From Chitinophaga sp. CB10 (lineage in GTDB: Bacteria > Bacteroidota > Bacteroidia > Chitinophagales > Chitinophagaceae), in NCBI GenBank assembly GCA_001870995.2, contig MLAV02000009.1, positions 1 to 64,000 on the forward strand: 64,000 nucleotides of DNA, in the 5' to 3' direction. Positions 34,878 to 44,400 of the stretch are shown here, piece by piece. Under the pieces are notes generated by a model that saw nothing but the letters and a program-made list of their open reading frames with translations, was not told where the DNA came from and did no database searches. The first letter of the stretch is position 1; the number at the start of each line of letters is the position of its first letter. A program made the translations under genes and the position numbers.

Positions 34878-35456
34878 TTAACTGTTCTGTTTAAATTGTA
34901 AATAATAAGTCCGCATCCTGGCATCATATGCATTCAGCGCATAGGACGGACCGTTATATTTTTCTGCAAATCCCGCAAAGTCTTTTTGCCGCAGGAATCC
35001 CTGCAATTTTTTTGCCAGCACAAACTGTACAAATCCTTCCAGCTGGGCGTCCTCACCGGTGTTGAAAGCAATGACCATATCCGCCACCGTTGCAAAACCC
35101 GCCGCTGCATGATTGAACCCCATGATCTGGAACATACCGTAGCTGGCGCTTTTCAACGCAGCTTCCTCATTGATCTGCCGCGCGCGGTTCAGCTTCGCCC
35201 ACTGCGTGGCATAAGGGCCGTGATCCTGGCGGTATTCCCTGTACAACACATCCTTGTAGGCCGATGCATACCGCGCCGGATCAATGTGCGCCGCTTCCAG
35301 CTGCTGCCAGAAAATATGCGGTTCAAACAATACCTTCAGTTTACCGTTGTTATCAAATCCCGCGCCGGCCGATTCCACACGGGCTACGGCTTTAATCGCG
35401 GCAACCTCGCAACCCAGCGCTGCCGCTGCTTTTTCAAAGGCTTTTTCGCTAATCAT
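34878..35456 (-). CDS. N-acetylmuramidase family endolysin
   Basis: The protein has 192 residues, without a signal peptide. It matches the muramidase family of PF11860 type: an AVARVESAGAGFDNNGKLKVLFEPHIFWQQL segment with the Glu expected for catalysis, then YGPYATQWAKLNRARQINEEAALKSASYGMFQIMGFN and AYNGPSYALNAYD-like ends. It would cut the glycan strands of the producer's own wall at release. It needs a holin-like partner to reach the wall. It overlaps the spanin gene by four bases. Confidence 0.85.
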   Translation of the reverse strand: MISEKAFEKAAAALGCEVAAIKAVARVESAGAGFDNNGKLKVLFEPHIFWQQLEAAHIDPARYASAYKDVLYREYRQDHGPYATQWAKLNRARQINEEAALKSASYGMFQIMGFNHAAAGFATVADMVIAFNTGEDAQLEGFVQFVLAKKLQGFLRQKDFAGFAEKYNGPSYALNAYDARMRTYYLQFKQNS

Positions 35457-35935
35457 CTTTTGCTGAATTTAGTTATTATGATCAGTAATATAACTGCCGG
35501 TACGACTACGTACCACCACCAGCTTGCGCCCCCTCGTTTGGTGCGCGACGCTTCAACAATTTGTTGCTGTTGCGCCCTTGTGGATCTTTGCGTGGTTTTG
35601 GTTATTTTTTGGGAGAGATTTACCGGCACACGGCGCGGCGCCGCGTAAATCTGCGTTTCCAGCTGCCGGGTACGGCCATTGAACGCCGCTTTGATATGCA
35701 TACCGTTTCCGTACACTTCTCTGAATACCAGTCCGTCACCGCAGGTATCGCACTGCAGGTCGAGGATGGTATCCAAACTATCTCCCGGTATTTCCACCAG
35801 CGTATCCAGCGTGGTAGCGGTTGTCAGCGTATTTAACTCCGTCCATTCCGCGGAAGTCTGTACCCGCTGGGCGGACCTCAGCGTTTTTCCACAAGCTGCC
35901 AATCCCAGGGGCAGCAACAACAACAGGTATTTCAT
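35453..35935 (-). CDS. Putative unimolecular spanin
   Basis: This 160-residue protein has a lipoprotein signal at the start (MKYLLLLLPLGLAACG, lipobox LAAC) and a hydrophobic segment at the end (WWWYVVVPAVILLIIITKF) followed by a short basic tail. A lipid anchor in the outer membrane and a C-terminal inner-membrane segment in one chain is the build of u-spanins such as T1 gp11, which fuse inner and outer membrane at lysis. The middle is a beta-rich linker with a CDTC pair and a basic Gln-rich stretch. It overlaps the muramidase by four bases, the usual lysis-cassette arrangement. Sequence identity to known spanins is not expected. Confidence 0.7.
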   Translation of the reverse strand: MKYLLLLLPLGLAACGKTLRSAQRVQTSAEWTELNTLTTATTLDTLVEIPGDSLDTILDLQCDTCGDGLVFREVYGNGMHIKAAFNGRTRQLETQIYAAPRRVPVNLSQKITKTTQRSTRAQQQQIVEASRTKRGGASWWWYVVVPAVILLIIITKFSKR

Positions 35936-35938
35936 AGG

Positions 35939-36169
35939 TCAGGGTTTAGGATATTTTCCGACGATCCTTGCAAGCGCCTGATACTGCGCAGATGCATCGT
36001 GCAACTGGGTAATCGTAGTATCCAGTTGTTGCAGGTTCCGGTAATGTTGCTTCACAATCATGCTGTCGATCTGCCCGAAGACCTCCGGCAGGTTGTCTGC
36101 CGGCGCCGTGGCGGACGGAGAGGCGCTCATGGTGATCATCACCAGTATCACTACAATTATTGGCTTCAT
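35939..36169 (-). CDS. Small exported protein of the lysis section (76 residues)
   Basis: An N-terminal hydrophobic segment (MKPIIVVILVMITMSASPSATA) looks like a signal peptide. The mature part is one helical stretch rich in Gln (HYRNLQQLDTTITQLHDASAQYQALARIV). It lies between the membrane coiled-coil gene and the spanin gene, with overlap of four bases at the former. A role in lysis is possible by location; no family is recognised. Confidence 0.5.
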   Translation of the reverse strand: MKPIIVVILVMITMSASPSATAPADNLPEVFGQIDSMIVKQHYRNLQQLDTTITQLHDASAQYQALARIVGKYPKP

Positions 36170-36483
36170 TTAACTGTGTCTTGTTTAATTTGTTCTTCTA
36201 TCTTTTTCCGGATAGCGGTCACTTTCTTCAGCTCCATTGCCGCTTTCAGGCGGAGGCTGTCGATCTCCCTGTCTTTCTCGTCCAGCTTTTGCTGCGTCCG
36301 TTGTTGCAGGTCTACAGCAAAGGCGGCGAACTTTTCATTACAGCGGATCGTTTGTATTTCGTTGTGTACTCCCCATGAAAACAGGGCGATGATCGCCGCT
36401 ATACATCCCATGAATGCACCGATCACGAAATCTTTTCTCAGGCTTTTGTCGAGTGTTTCATAAATGCTCTTTTTGATACTCAT
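36166..36483 (-). CDS. Membrane-anchored coiled-coil protein, possible holin-like
   Basis: The protein has 105 residues, one transmembrane segment at about 19-38 (FVIGAFMGCIAAIIALFSWGV), a short spacer, and a long helical coiled coil (QRTQQKLDEKDREIDSLRLKAAMELKKVTAIRKKIEEQIKQ). It could be a pinholin-like partner of the muramidase, or an inner-membrane spanin subunit. It overlaps the next gene by four bases. No sequence family is recognised. Confidence 0.45.
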   Translation of the reverse strand: MSIKKSIYETLDKSLRKDFVIGAFMGCIAAIIALFSWGVHNEIQTIRCNEKFAAFAVDLQQRTQQKLDEKDREIDSLRLKAAMELKKVTAIRKKIEEQIKQDTVK

Positions 36484-36612
36484 TGATTTTTTTTAAGAGG
36501 ATACCATTCTTTTTCCTGCATGATTACTGCCCGCCTGCCTGTCGGCACGCGTTCATATCATTGCGCAACGCTCAAAACGGATCCGGTCGGCTTCATAGGA
36601 CATACGTCTTCC

Positions 36613-36825
36613 TTACTTTCCAGCCATGAGTATAAACCCATACTGTTCTTCATAATCGTTATACTCATGCCTTCCATCCAATGCGATCGTCCCTTCTGTT
36701 TCAGTTTCGATCCTGATCTTCCCATGCCACGCGCGGCCGTCGAACGACGTAAAGCCCGTCGTCACATCCAGTATGGATTCGTTGTACAACTGCGTGTTGG
36801 TAATGATTATTTCCGGCTGTTGCAT
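36613..36825 (-). CDS. Short unknown protein (70 residues)
   Basis: A small soluble protein with alternating strands (IIITNTQLYNESILDVTTG, KIRIETETEGTIALDG). It lies four bases after the 161-residue gene. No domain is recognised; the reading frame is kept because spacing and strand fit the operon. Confidence 0.4.
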   Translation of the reverse strand: MQQPEIIITNTQLYNESILDVTTGFTSFDGRAWHGKIRIETETEGTIALDGRHEYNDYEEQYGFILMAGK

Positions 36826-36829
36826 CCTG

Positions 36830-37315
36830 TTATTTTTTTGCTTCCGTCCTGGGCTGGAATTCGTAGAAGCGTTTTTTATCGATCATATACACCACGGTGC
36901 TGCCCTGGTGCGCAGCGGTAAACCTGCCTGCGTCAAACGCCCGCAGCAATGATAATTTCAACAGCTCCAAACCCTGTGCGTGCGCATAGCTCCAGGCTTT
37001 GTCCCGGTGGGGGAATATACCTGTGGGCATTGCATCTTCCACGTAAAACAGGGTACGGTTTACTCTCACCATTCCTGCATGCAGCTCCGCTTTGCCCTTC
37101 ACGGGGATGTAAAAAGGAGCGCGCATCACCAGTGTTTCCACCTGCAGTAATTGTTCTCCCAGGTGTCCCCCTTCCGTCAGGACCGGAATCATTCTCGCTT
37201 CGGCAGGATGTAATACCGGCGCAGTGATGCTGGCGGCAATCTGCTCCCATACCTCATCAAAGTGCGCGCGCTGCCTGCCGGACAGGCTATGCCCTATCGG
37301 ATGTAATTGCTTCAT
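36830..37315 (-). CDS. Unknown protein (161 residues)
   Basis: A soluble alpha/beta protein with no signal or membrane segment. The middle is a strand-rich stretch (MRAPFYIPVKGKAELHAGMVRVNRTLFYVED), followed by a helix with Leu repeats. No domain is recognised. It lies 45 bases after the winged-helix-like gene, in the head of the tail locus. Confidence 0.45.
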   Translation of the reverse strand: MKQLHPIGHSLSGRQRAHFDEVWEQIAASITAPVLHPAEARMIPVLTEGGHLGEQLLQVETLVMRAPFYIPVKGKAELHAGMVRVNRTLFYVEDAMPTGIFPHRDKAWSYAHAQGLELLKLSLLRAFDAGRFTAAHQGSTVVYMIDKKRFYEFQPRTEAKK

Positions 37316-37360
37316 ATAAAAGGTGATTAACGGTTAACAATAAACGGACAGTAAAAGGGC

Positions 37361-37645
37361 TTATGCAGGCACGCCGTACAACAGCGGCTGGTTAATGCCG
37401 GGGTTGATCCGGGTGACGACCACGCCCATCTTCACCAGCCGCCGCAGCTGCGTGGTTCCCCACACGTAGGCAACGTCGTAGCGGATGCCGAAGTCGAGCC
37501 CCACCGTCACCGGGTGTACAAACATGCCTCTCCGGTTCAACAAATACTTATAAATACGGAATTGAATTTCCGGTACGTTATTATTGAGGATAGTATAGGC
37601 AATAGCCGCCCCTTCTTCCCTGCGGGAAATCACATCTGCTTTCAT
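37361..37645 (-). CDS. Small winged-helix-like protein, first gene of the tail locus
   Basis: I use the ATG at 37645 (MKADVISRREEG...), giving 94 residues; the frame continues upstream without a likely start. The pattern resembles a winged helix-turn-helix: a helix with IQFRIYKYLL, a turn with Gly, then VWGTTQLRRLVKMGVVVTRI as recognition helix and wing. It would be a natural local regulator of the locus, but the homology is by pattern only. It could also be an unrelated small basic protein. Confidence 0.4.
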   Translation of the reverse strand: MKADVISRREEGAAIAYTILNNNVPEIQFRIYKYLLNRRGMFVHPVTVGLDFGIRYDVAYVWGTTQLRRLVKMGVVVTRINPGINQPLLYGVPA

Positions 37646-38271
37646 CAGAATCGATACTTTAAAAATGAACAAACAATGGTATCCGGCAGGCGCCCTGAGG
37701 TACGGGCACACCCATCCGCGCACGGTTATAGTATGGCATAACGCAGGCAGTGGCTGACCGGGAACAACCAGGTTTAAATAGGATATTATTTGTCAACAGT
37801 CATGACACGATCTGTTCAACAGTCTGCAATCTTCGATACTTGAAAGTCCGGATAAGTGAAGTAATCTGAGAAAAGATGATTCGGATACATATCTGCATTT
37901 TACAACGCGAATAATAGGGTACAACATCACAAATATAAATTAAAAACAGGTTCACACAATTTTATCCGACACGAAAAAACAACGAATTTTTTTACAAGAT
38001 AACTAGCCTATCGTTGGTTGTTTTTTACCGTGGCTTCCAATACAAAGTACGCCTTTTGCTACGCACTGGATTTGCGTAATGAAGAAATTACTGCGAAGAT
38101 TTTTCCTAAAAAAATGGCTGCACCCAAAGTAAATTCCATAGCGGATCACACTTATCTCATTTCCTGCAAAGCTCCGGCTGTATTGGCTCTGCAAGCAACG
38201 AGATTCACCGCGCCGGCAATTTACTTAGGTACAACCACTGTAGGTTTTTCAGTTTATCTCAGAATGGTTAA
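37646..38271. other. Intergenic region between tail locus and catalase gene
   Basis: No gene is supported here. A promoter for the tail locus lies at 37930-37959. Between it and the first gene are a 9-base direct repeat TCAACAGTC (37793-37801 and 37816-37824, 23 bp apart) and an inverted repeat TGTCA-N7-TGACA (37791-37807) that may be operators. Bases 37960-38270 are AT-rich with no convincing gene; short open frames on either strand run through the catalase stop and look spurious. Confidence 0.5.
37930..37959 (-). promoter_or_regulatory. Bacteroidota-type promoter at the head of the tail locus
   Basis: On the minus strand TTG (37957-37959) and TATATTTG (37930-37937) are separated by 19 bases, matching the Bacteroidota consensus TTG-N19-TAnnTTTG. 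Transcription would start near 37924 and leave a leader of about 280 bases before the first gene, which contains the repeats described in the intergenic entry. Confidence 0.6.
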
Positions 38272-40407
38272 TTACGCGGGAATATCATCTACTGCTTCGC
38301 GTTCCCAGAAGCGATGCTGCGCAATCGCCCGGATGAATGCGTCCGCATCATTGCCGGTGAGTAAACCAGGGGCCGGGTTATCCGCCGGCAGCGCTGTTTT
38401 TCTCAGGAACGGAATGGCGTCTTTATGTAAACAAACCGCCTTGCAATGTTTGTAAGCTTCATTGACAAAATGGATGGCGGCAGGGATGGTCGTCAGCCTG
38501 GTTACGCTGTCCGCCCCACCGGGCACATACACCGCGTCAAACAATACGGATGCCGCCGTCAGGAAGCTCTGATCGGCTTCCAGCGCCTGCCCGCCTGCAG
38601 TGCTGACTGCTCCCAGGTGCATGGCAATCAGCTGCACTACCGCTCCTTCCGCTACCAGGGCTTTCTTCATGGCCTGCACATCCGCGGCGTCCACGCCTTC
38701 TGCAATGAGGAAAGCTACCTTCCTGGTTCTGATCGTATCTTTTACCGTACCGGCCATACTCAGCGCCGGCGAAACGCTCACCTGCTGCGGCACGGTACGG
38801 GGTTCGTATTCCTCTTCCCCCGCATCCGCCGGGCGTACCCGGTTGATGGGCTTTTCCAGCGTCTGCGGCACTTCCATGCCCAGGCCTTCCGCCACTTTCT
38901 CCGCCAGGTAAGTATCTACCTGGCTCAGGATACCCAGCATCCGCTGGCGGATTTCCTTACGGGACACTTTACCCAACTCAAAACGGAAGGCATTGATGAT
39001 ATGCAATTTCTCCGCTTCCGACTGGCTGTTGAAAAACAAGGTAGCCTGGCTGAAATGATCGAAGAAGCTGACGCTGCGGGCGCGCACCTTATGCGCATCC
39101 ACCCTTTCCTGGTAAGAGGTAAAACCGCCCTGCTTCATCATCGCCTGGTAAGGGCAACCGCCTGCCACCGTATTGGGCTCATAGGAGGCCGGAGAGCGGT
39201 TGATCGTTTGCCGCATGTATCCATCCCGCTGATTGTTATGCACGGGCGCTATGGGCCTGTTAATGGGTATTTCAGCGAAGTTGGGGCCTCCCAGCCTGAT
39301 CAGCTGCGTATCATTGTAGGAAAACAGGCGGCCCTGCAGGAGCGGATCATTCGTGAAATCGATACCCGGCACAATATGCCCCGGGTGAAACGCCACCTGC
39401 TCCGTTTCCGCGAAGAAGTTATCCGGGTTGCGGTTCAGCACCATTTTACCAATGCGTTGCACCGGCACCACTTCTTCAGGAATTATTTTAGTAGGGTCCA
39501 GTAAGTCAAAAGGAAACTTGTGCTCATCTTCTTCCGGCACCAGCTGCACGCCCAGCTCCCACTCGGGGTAATCGCCCGCTTCAATGGCTTCCCATAAATC
39601 GCGGCGGTGGAAATCAGGGTCCTTCCCGGAAATCTTCTGCGCTTCGTCCCAGGCTACGGAATGCACTCCCAGCAAAGGCTTCCAGTGGAACTTCACAAAG
39701 GTGCCTTTGCCCGCTTCATTCACAAAGCGGAACGTATGCACGCCAAAGCCTTCCATCATACGCAGGCTACGGGGAATGGCACGGTCGCTCATCACCCACA
39801 GCACCATATGCGTACTCTCCGGCGAAATGGATACATAATCCCAGAAGGTATCATGGGCGGATGCCGCCTGGGGTATTTCATTGCGCGGCTCCGGTTTCAC
39901 GGCATGTACAAAGTCCGGAAACTTCATTGCATCCTGTATAAAAAACACGGGAATATTATTTCCTACGAGGTCATAATTCCCTTCTTCTGTATAAAATTTC
40001 ACGGCAAAACCTCTTACGTCCCGCGCCAGGTCCGTACTTCCGCGGGAGCCTGCCACGGTGGAAAAGCGCACGAACACGGGCGTTTTACGGGAAGGATCCG
40101 TCAGGAAGCCCGCTTTGGTATATTCCGCCATGGATTTATACACCTGGAAGTAGCCATGGGCGGCCTCGCCACGCGCATGCACCACTCTTTCGGGGATGCG
40201 CTCATGGTCAAAATGAGTCATCTTTTCCCGGAAGATGAAATCTTCCATCAGGGTAGCGCCGCGATCACCGGCTTTCAGGGAATTCTGGTTATCATTGATC
40301 CGCACCCCCTGGTTGGTGGTGAGATATTGCTCTGCGCCATCTTCTGTATGGCGGGCCAGCTGTTCGTCTTTTTGAGTAGGTTTATCAGGTTGTTGTTCCG
40401 CTTGCAT
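38272..40407 (-). CDS. katE: Large-subunit catalase (clade 2, HPII-like)
   Basis: I use the ATG at 40407 ([12 protein letters not shown]...), giving 711 residues; the upstream extension looks non-coding. The core has the catalytic His ([15 protein letters not shown]), the active-site Asn ([12 protein letters not shown]) and the haem-ligand Tyr ([13 protein letters not shown]). A C-terminal domain of about 150 residues ([27 protein letters not shown]...) is flavodoxin/GATase1-like, as in E. coli KatE. It breaks down hydrogen peroxide in the cytoplasm. No regulator is next to it. Confidence 0.95.
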   Translation of the reverse strand: MQAEQQPDKPTQKDEQLARHTEDGAEQYLTTNQGVRINDNQNSLKAGDRGATLMEDFIFREKMTHFDHERIPERVVHARGEAAHGYFQVYKSMAEYTKAGFLTDPSRKTPVFVRFSTVAGSRGSTDLARDVRGFAVKFYTEEGNYDLVGNNIPVFFIQDAMKFPDFVHAVKPEPRNEIPQAASAHDTFWDYVSISPESTHMVLWVMSDRAIPRSLRMMEGFGVHTFRFVNEAGKGTFVKFHWKPLLGVHSVAWDEAQKISGKDPDFHRRDLWEAIEAGDYPEWELGVQLVPEEDEHKFPFDLLDPTKIIPEEVVPVQRIGKMVLNRNPDNFFAETEQVAFHPGHIVPGIDFTNDPLLQGRLFSYNDTQLIRLGGPNFAEIPINRPIAPVHNNQRDGYMRQTINRSPASYEPNTVAGGCPYQAMMKQGGFTSYQERVDAHKVRARSVSFFDHFSQATLFFNSQSEAEKLHIINAFRFELGKVSRKEIRQRMLGILSQVDTYLAEKVAEGLGMEVPQTLEKPINRVRPADAGEEEYEPRTVPQQVSVSPALSMAGTVKDTIRTRKVAFLIAEGVDAADVQAMKKALVAEGAVVQLIAMHLGAVSTAGGQALEADQSFLTAASVLFDAVYVPGGADSVTRLTTIPAAIHFVNEAYKHCKAVCLHKDAIPFLRKTALPADNPAPGLLTGNDADAFIRAIAQHRFWEREAVDDIPA

Positions 40408-40592
40408 GGTCAGGATAGTTTTATGGTAAGTGGTAACTGCGAGTAACACAAACCATACCCAACAGTCAGGTTGCCTTTAAAACCTGCCATGACGCTGACT
40501 TACAGCCAATACGCACCCATCCGGGCGATGTGGCGTTTGCCCCCCAGTAAGTTGCCGCCGCGTACAGTATGAGGAACTGTACCGTAGTACAA

Positions 40593-41405
40593 TTATTTAC
40601 AAAAGGATTCCAGGTATTCAGCGGTAAGGTTCACCCCTCCCAGGCTCTTCGCGCGCCGGAACGCTTCACAGGCTTCCTCCCGGTTGTTCATCACCAGGTA
40701 AATACGGCCGATGTTAAACCAGGCAAATGAATTTTCAGGATATATTTCCAGGCTCTTCCGGATAATGGCCAGCCCTCTTTCCCGGGAAACGGACATTCCC
40801 TGCGCGTAGCCGATGGTGTTCATAATGGTACCGGTGAGCTTGGGGTCTTTTGTATGATTCAGCGCTCTGGCGCCATAGATGCCGGCGCTGTCGTACGCCT
40901 CGCCTTCCGCGTAATAATAAGCCATATTGGCGAAGATGTTGGCATCGGCAGTATCAATGCCGGCAGCTACCTGCAGGTAGTCCACCGCAGCCCTGTAATC
41001 GCCGTTGGAGCCCGCCAGGTAGGACAGATTGATCAGTGCGGCCGTTTCCCTGGGGTCCGCAGCGCGCACCCGTTCCAGGTCCGCCATGGCGCTGTCGATA
41101 TTCACCTGCCGCATCCAGGCGTTGGAACGCAGCAACAGGGCTTCCTTATAGAGTGGACTGGTAGCAGGCAATTTGCTGATGGCAGTATTCAGGTATCCCA
41201 TTGCGCCTTCATTTTCCCCCTGTATCAGCGCGGCTTTCAGGTAGTCCGTAGCCGTGGCCTTACCTGCGCTGATCTTTTGCTGTAAACGCTGCCAGCCGGC
41301 AGGCCCTTCTTTTTGCACCTGCAGCAGCAATGGCTTCAGGGGATTTTCCTGGGAAAACACGAGCAGGGGATAAATAGCTATCAACAGGAACAATAATTTC
41401 TTCAT
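40593..41405 (-). CDS. Tetratricopeptide-repeat protein, exported
   Basis: The ATG at 41405 gives a signal peptide (MKKLLFLLIAIYPLLVFSQ). The 270-residue protein contains about four or five TPR-type helix pairs (IFANMAYYYAEGEAYDSAGIYGARAL, FAWFNIGRIYLVMNNREEACEAFRRA). It would be a scaffold in the periplasm. It lies after the strong terminator that closes the surface-protein cluster, so it is probably transcribed separately or by read-through. Confidence 0.8.
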   Translation of the reverse strand: MKKLLFLLIAIYPLLVFSQENPLKPLLLQVQKEGPAGWQRLQQKISAGKATATDYLKAALIQGENEGAMGYLNTAISKLPATSPLYKEALLLRSNAWMRQVNIDSAMADLERVRAADPRETAALINLSYLAGSNGDYRAAVDYLQVAAGIDTADANIFANMAYYYAEGEAYDSAGIYGARALNHTKDPKLTGTIMNTIGYAQGMSVSRERGLAIIRKSLEIYPENSFAWFNIGRIYLVMNNREEACEAFRRAKSLGGVNLTAEYLESFCK

Positions 41406-41411
41406 ACCGGG

Positions 41412-41457
41412 CAAAAATAAAAAAAAACCTGACGGCCGCTATGCGCAACCGCCAGGT
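41412..41457 (-). terminator. Intrinsic terminator of the surface-protein cluster
   Basis: On the minus strand ACCTGGCGG pairs with CCGTCAGGT across a 13-base loop (one mismatch), followed by TTTTTTTTTATTTTTGCC. It lies 25 bases after the SprB-repeat gene stop. It is the clearest Rho-independent terminator in the window. Confidence 0.85.
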
Positions 41458-41481
41458 ATAGGTGTATTCGTATAATCCGGA

Positions 41482-44400
41482 CTATAATTTCATCATCTTC
41501 TTCACCTCGTACTCTTTCTCCGCTTCCACGCCGATCAGGTAAACGCCCTGCGGCAGGTAACCGATGCTGAAAGGCACAGCGTGTTCGGTACCGATGGCAG
41601 ATTTCCTGATCTCCATCAGCTTACCATCGTTGAAATAAATCAGGCGGACGGTGATAGCCGCTGCCCTGGACAGTTCCACATCCACTTTAAACTGGCCGGT
41701 GGTAGGATTCGGGAAGATGGTAATCCTGCGGATCAGCTTTTCCCTGTAACCCAGTACGCTGTCGATCGTTGGCCGCTCTTCCACCGGTACCACCACCACT
41801 TTTTTGGTGACAGCGTCCGAACACTGCGCCAGCTGGGCCGTCAGCGTAATATCATAGCTGCCCACCTGTTTAAAGATCAACTGCTTCACGCTTCCGTCCC
41901 CGCTGCTGCTGATTTCCGTGATGCGCTCCGGCAGCGTCCATTTCAGGCTGGAAGGCTTCGGCTGCGTTACGTCTACGAGGATCAGCGTATCCCCCAGGGT
42001 GTTGTAGGACGACATGAGGAAGTCCGTCTTCAGCGCGGTGAGCGAGGTTTTGATGGAGAAGCTTTCCTGCGCCGTGCATCCTGCGGCATTTTTCACCGTA
42101 ATGCTATACTGCCCGTCTTTGCTCAGCTTAATGTCATTGGTAGTAGCCAGTACTTCACTGCCGGATTTCCATTCATAGGTAACGCCAGTAACGCCGGCGC
42201 TCAGCTGGATTTCCTGGCCCACGCAGAGCGTCGTATCCGTAAACCCGAGATGCAGCGGGATCACCGCCGGTTGCGTCAGCACCGTTTTATCAGCCAGCTG
42301 GCAGCCGTTGGCATCCTGCATCAGCACTTCATACACGGCGCCTTTCAGCCCGGTGATCAGCGGCGTGGTGGCATTGCTGCCGTTGGACCAGCTGTAGGTA
42401 TATGGCGCTACGCCGCCTGCCAGCGCTACCTGTATGCTACCGTCGGACGAATAGCTGCACACCGGGTGATGGAATTCCTTGGCGAAGCTGAGCGGCTGCG
42501 GCTGTGTGAGCGTCACGTTTTGCGAAACAATACACCTGTTTTCATCCGATACGGATACCAGGTAATTACCGGCAGTGAGGTTACGGAATGTATTATCCGT
42601 TTGATAAGGCAGGTTGTTTAAGGTATAAATATAAGCGCCTTTACCTCCGGTGGCGGTCAGCTTAATTTCGCCGCTGGCGTTGCCGAAGCACTTAACATCG
42701 CTGCTGGCAAAGGTAGCCTGCAGCTTCGCGGGCTCGGTGATGGTAGTCTGCAGCGGCACGGCGCAACCCAGTTTATCCGTTACCGTTATCTGGTAGTCGC
42801 CTCCGGACAGCGCGCCGAAATAAGCGGACGACTGGCTCGTATTATTCAGTTTAAATGTATAAGGCTGCGTACCGCCGGCGGCGTTCAGTATGATCTCGCC
42901 GTTGGCGTTGCCAAAGCAGTCGATATTTTTCAGGGAAGTGATGCCGGCAGTGAGTGGCGCCGGTTCATGTACCGTTACCTGTTGCGCACTGGTACAACCT
43001 TGTATATCCGTTACCGTGATAGTATAATCGCCAGCCTTCAGGTTATTAAAGGTACCAGCCGCCTGCGGCGCGCCGTTGCCTATCGTATAGGCGTAAGCGG
43101 GAGTGCCTCCGCTGGCGGTAATGGCAAGCATACCGTCCGCACGTCCGGAGCAGCTCACCTCTTTCGTGGTTTGTACCTGCGTTTGCAGCGCTGCCGGCTG
43201 GCTCACCGCCGCGCTGAGCTGCACCAGGCAGGTAAACGGTATATCCCTTACCGTTACCTGGTAAGTTTTACCGCCGGCGAGGTTATTAAACACCGGCGAC
43301 GCTTGCCAGGCGCTGCCATCCAGCGAGTACTCGTAAGTGCCGGAGCCGCCGGATACGTTGCTCACCGCCACGCTGCCATTCGCTTTACCGAAGCAGGTTG
43401 CCGCAGTAGCGGTAATATTGCCCCGCATGGCGGACGGGCCATACAGCGAAATATTCTTGCTGGTGGTACAACCCGCCTGGTCTTTCATGTACACAATGTA
43501 CTCCCCGTTTACGAGGTCATTGAACACATTGCCGGGTTTATAATTGCTGTTATCCAGGTTGTATTGGTATGGCGCTAAGCCGCCCTGGGCCTGGGTAACA
43601 GTGATGCTGCTCTTGTCCGCACAATTGGCCGGCGGCGCGCTGCTCAGCGTCATCGCCAGCGGCGGATACAGCTCCACAATCGGGATGTTGACAGAAGCCG
43701 TACAGTTGTTGGCATCCGTGATGATGATCGGATAATTTTTCTTACCGAGGTTCGTCCATACCGGGTTGGTTTGCGCAGCGCCGCCATCGAAGCGGTAGGA
43801 ATAACCGCCGGCTCCGCCGGTAGCGGCGATCTGTATTTCACCCGTGCTGGTTCCCGCACAGAGGATGTCCGTTTTCCGCAACAACGTATAGCCGATAGCG
43901 GTATTTGATGTAACTGTTGCATCTACCACGGCGGTACAGTTAGCTGCATCGCGGATGGCGATGGTATAATTACCGGCCTGCAGGCCGCTGAAAGTATTGC
44001 CCGTTACATAAGCGCCGCCATTGATAGCGTACTGGTATGGCGCCGTACCGCCGCTCGCAGCCACGGTGACAGCGCCGTTGCTGCCGCCGTTACAGCTGAC
44101 CGGTTTAATATCTGTTACGGTAGCGATTATTTTGGCCGGCTCGCTCACCACTACGGTGGTGGACTGCTGGCAGCCGTTCTTATCCTGGATTATCACCTTC
44201 GCATTACCGGCTTTTACGTTGAAGACGTTGGACACCTGGAAGGTATTATTATCCAGGCCGTAGGTATATGGCAACGTACCACCCGTGCCGTTGATGGTGA
44301 TGGTACCGCTGCTTTCCCCGTTACAGCGTACGGGCGCGACTGTTGTAGTTAGGCCCAGGCTGACGGGCTGCTGGACTGTTACCGCGGCACTTACCCGGCA

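Noticed and set aside
12201..37645. Extracellular contractile injection system or T6SS subtype iv
   Set aside because: No AAA+ ATPase, only one sheath and one tube gene, no VgrG or PAAR recognised, and a lysis group and tape measure are present.
12201..37645. Complete or inducible prophage
   Set aside because: No integrase, terminase, portal, capsid, replication or packaging gene; flanks are ordinary chromosomal genes.
38018..38455. 145-residue plus-strand open frame
   Set aside because: Runs through the catalase stop codon and has no recognisable domain or promoter.
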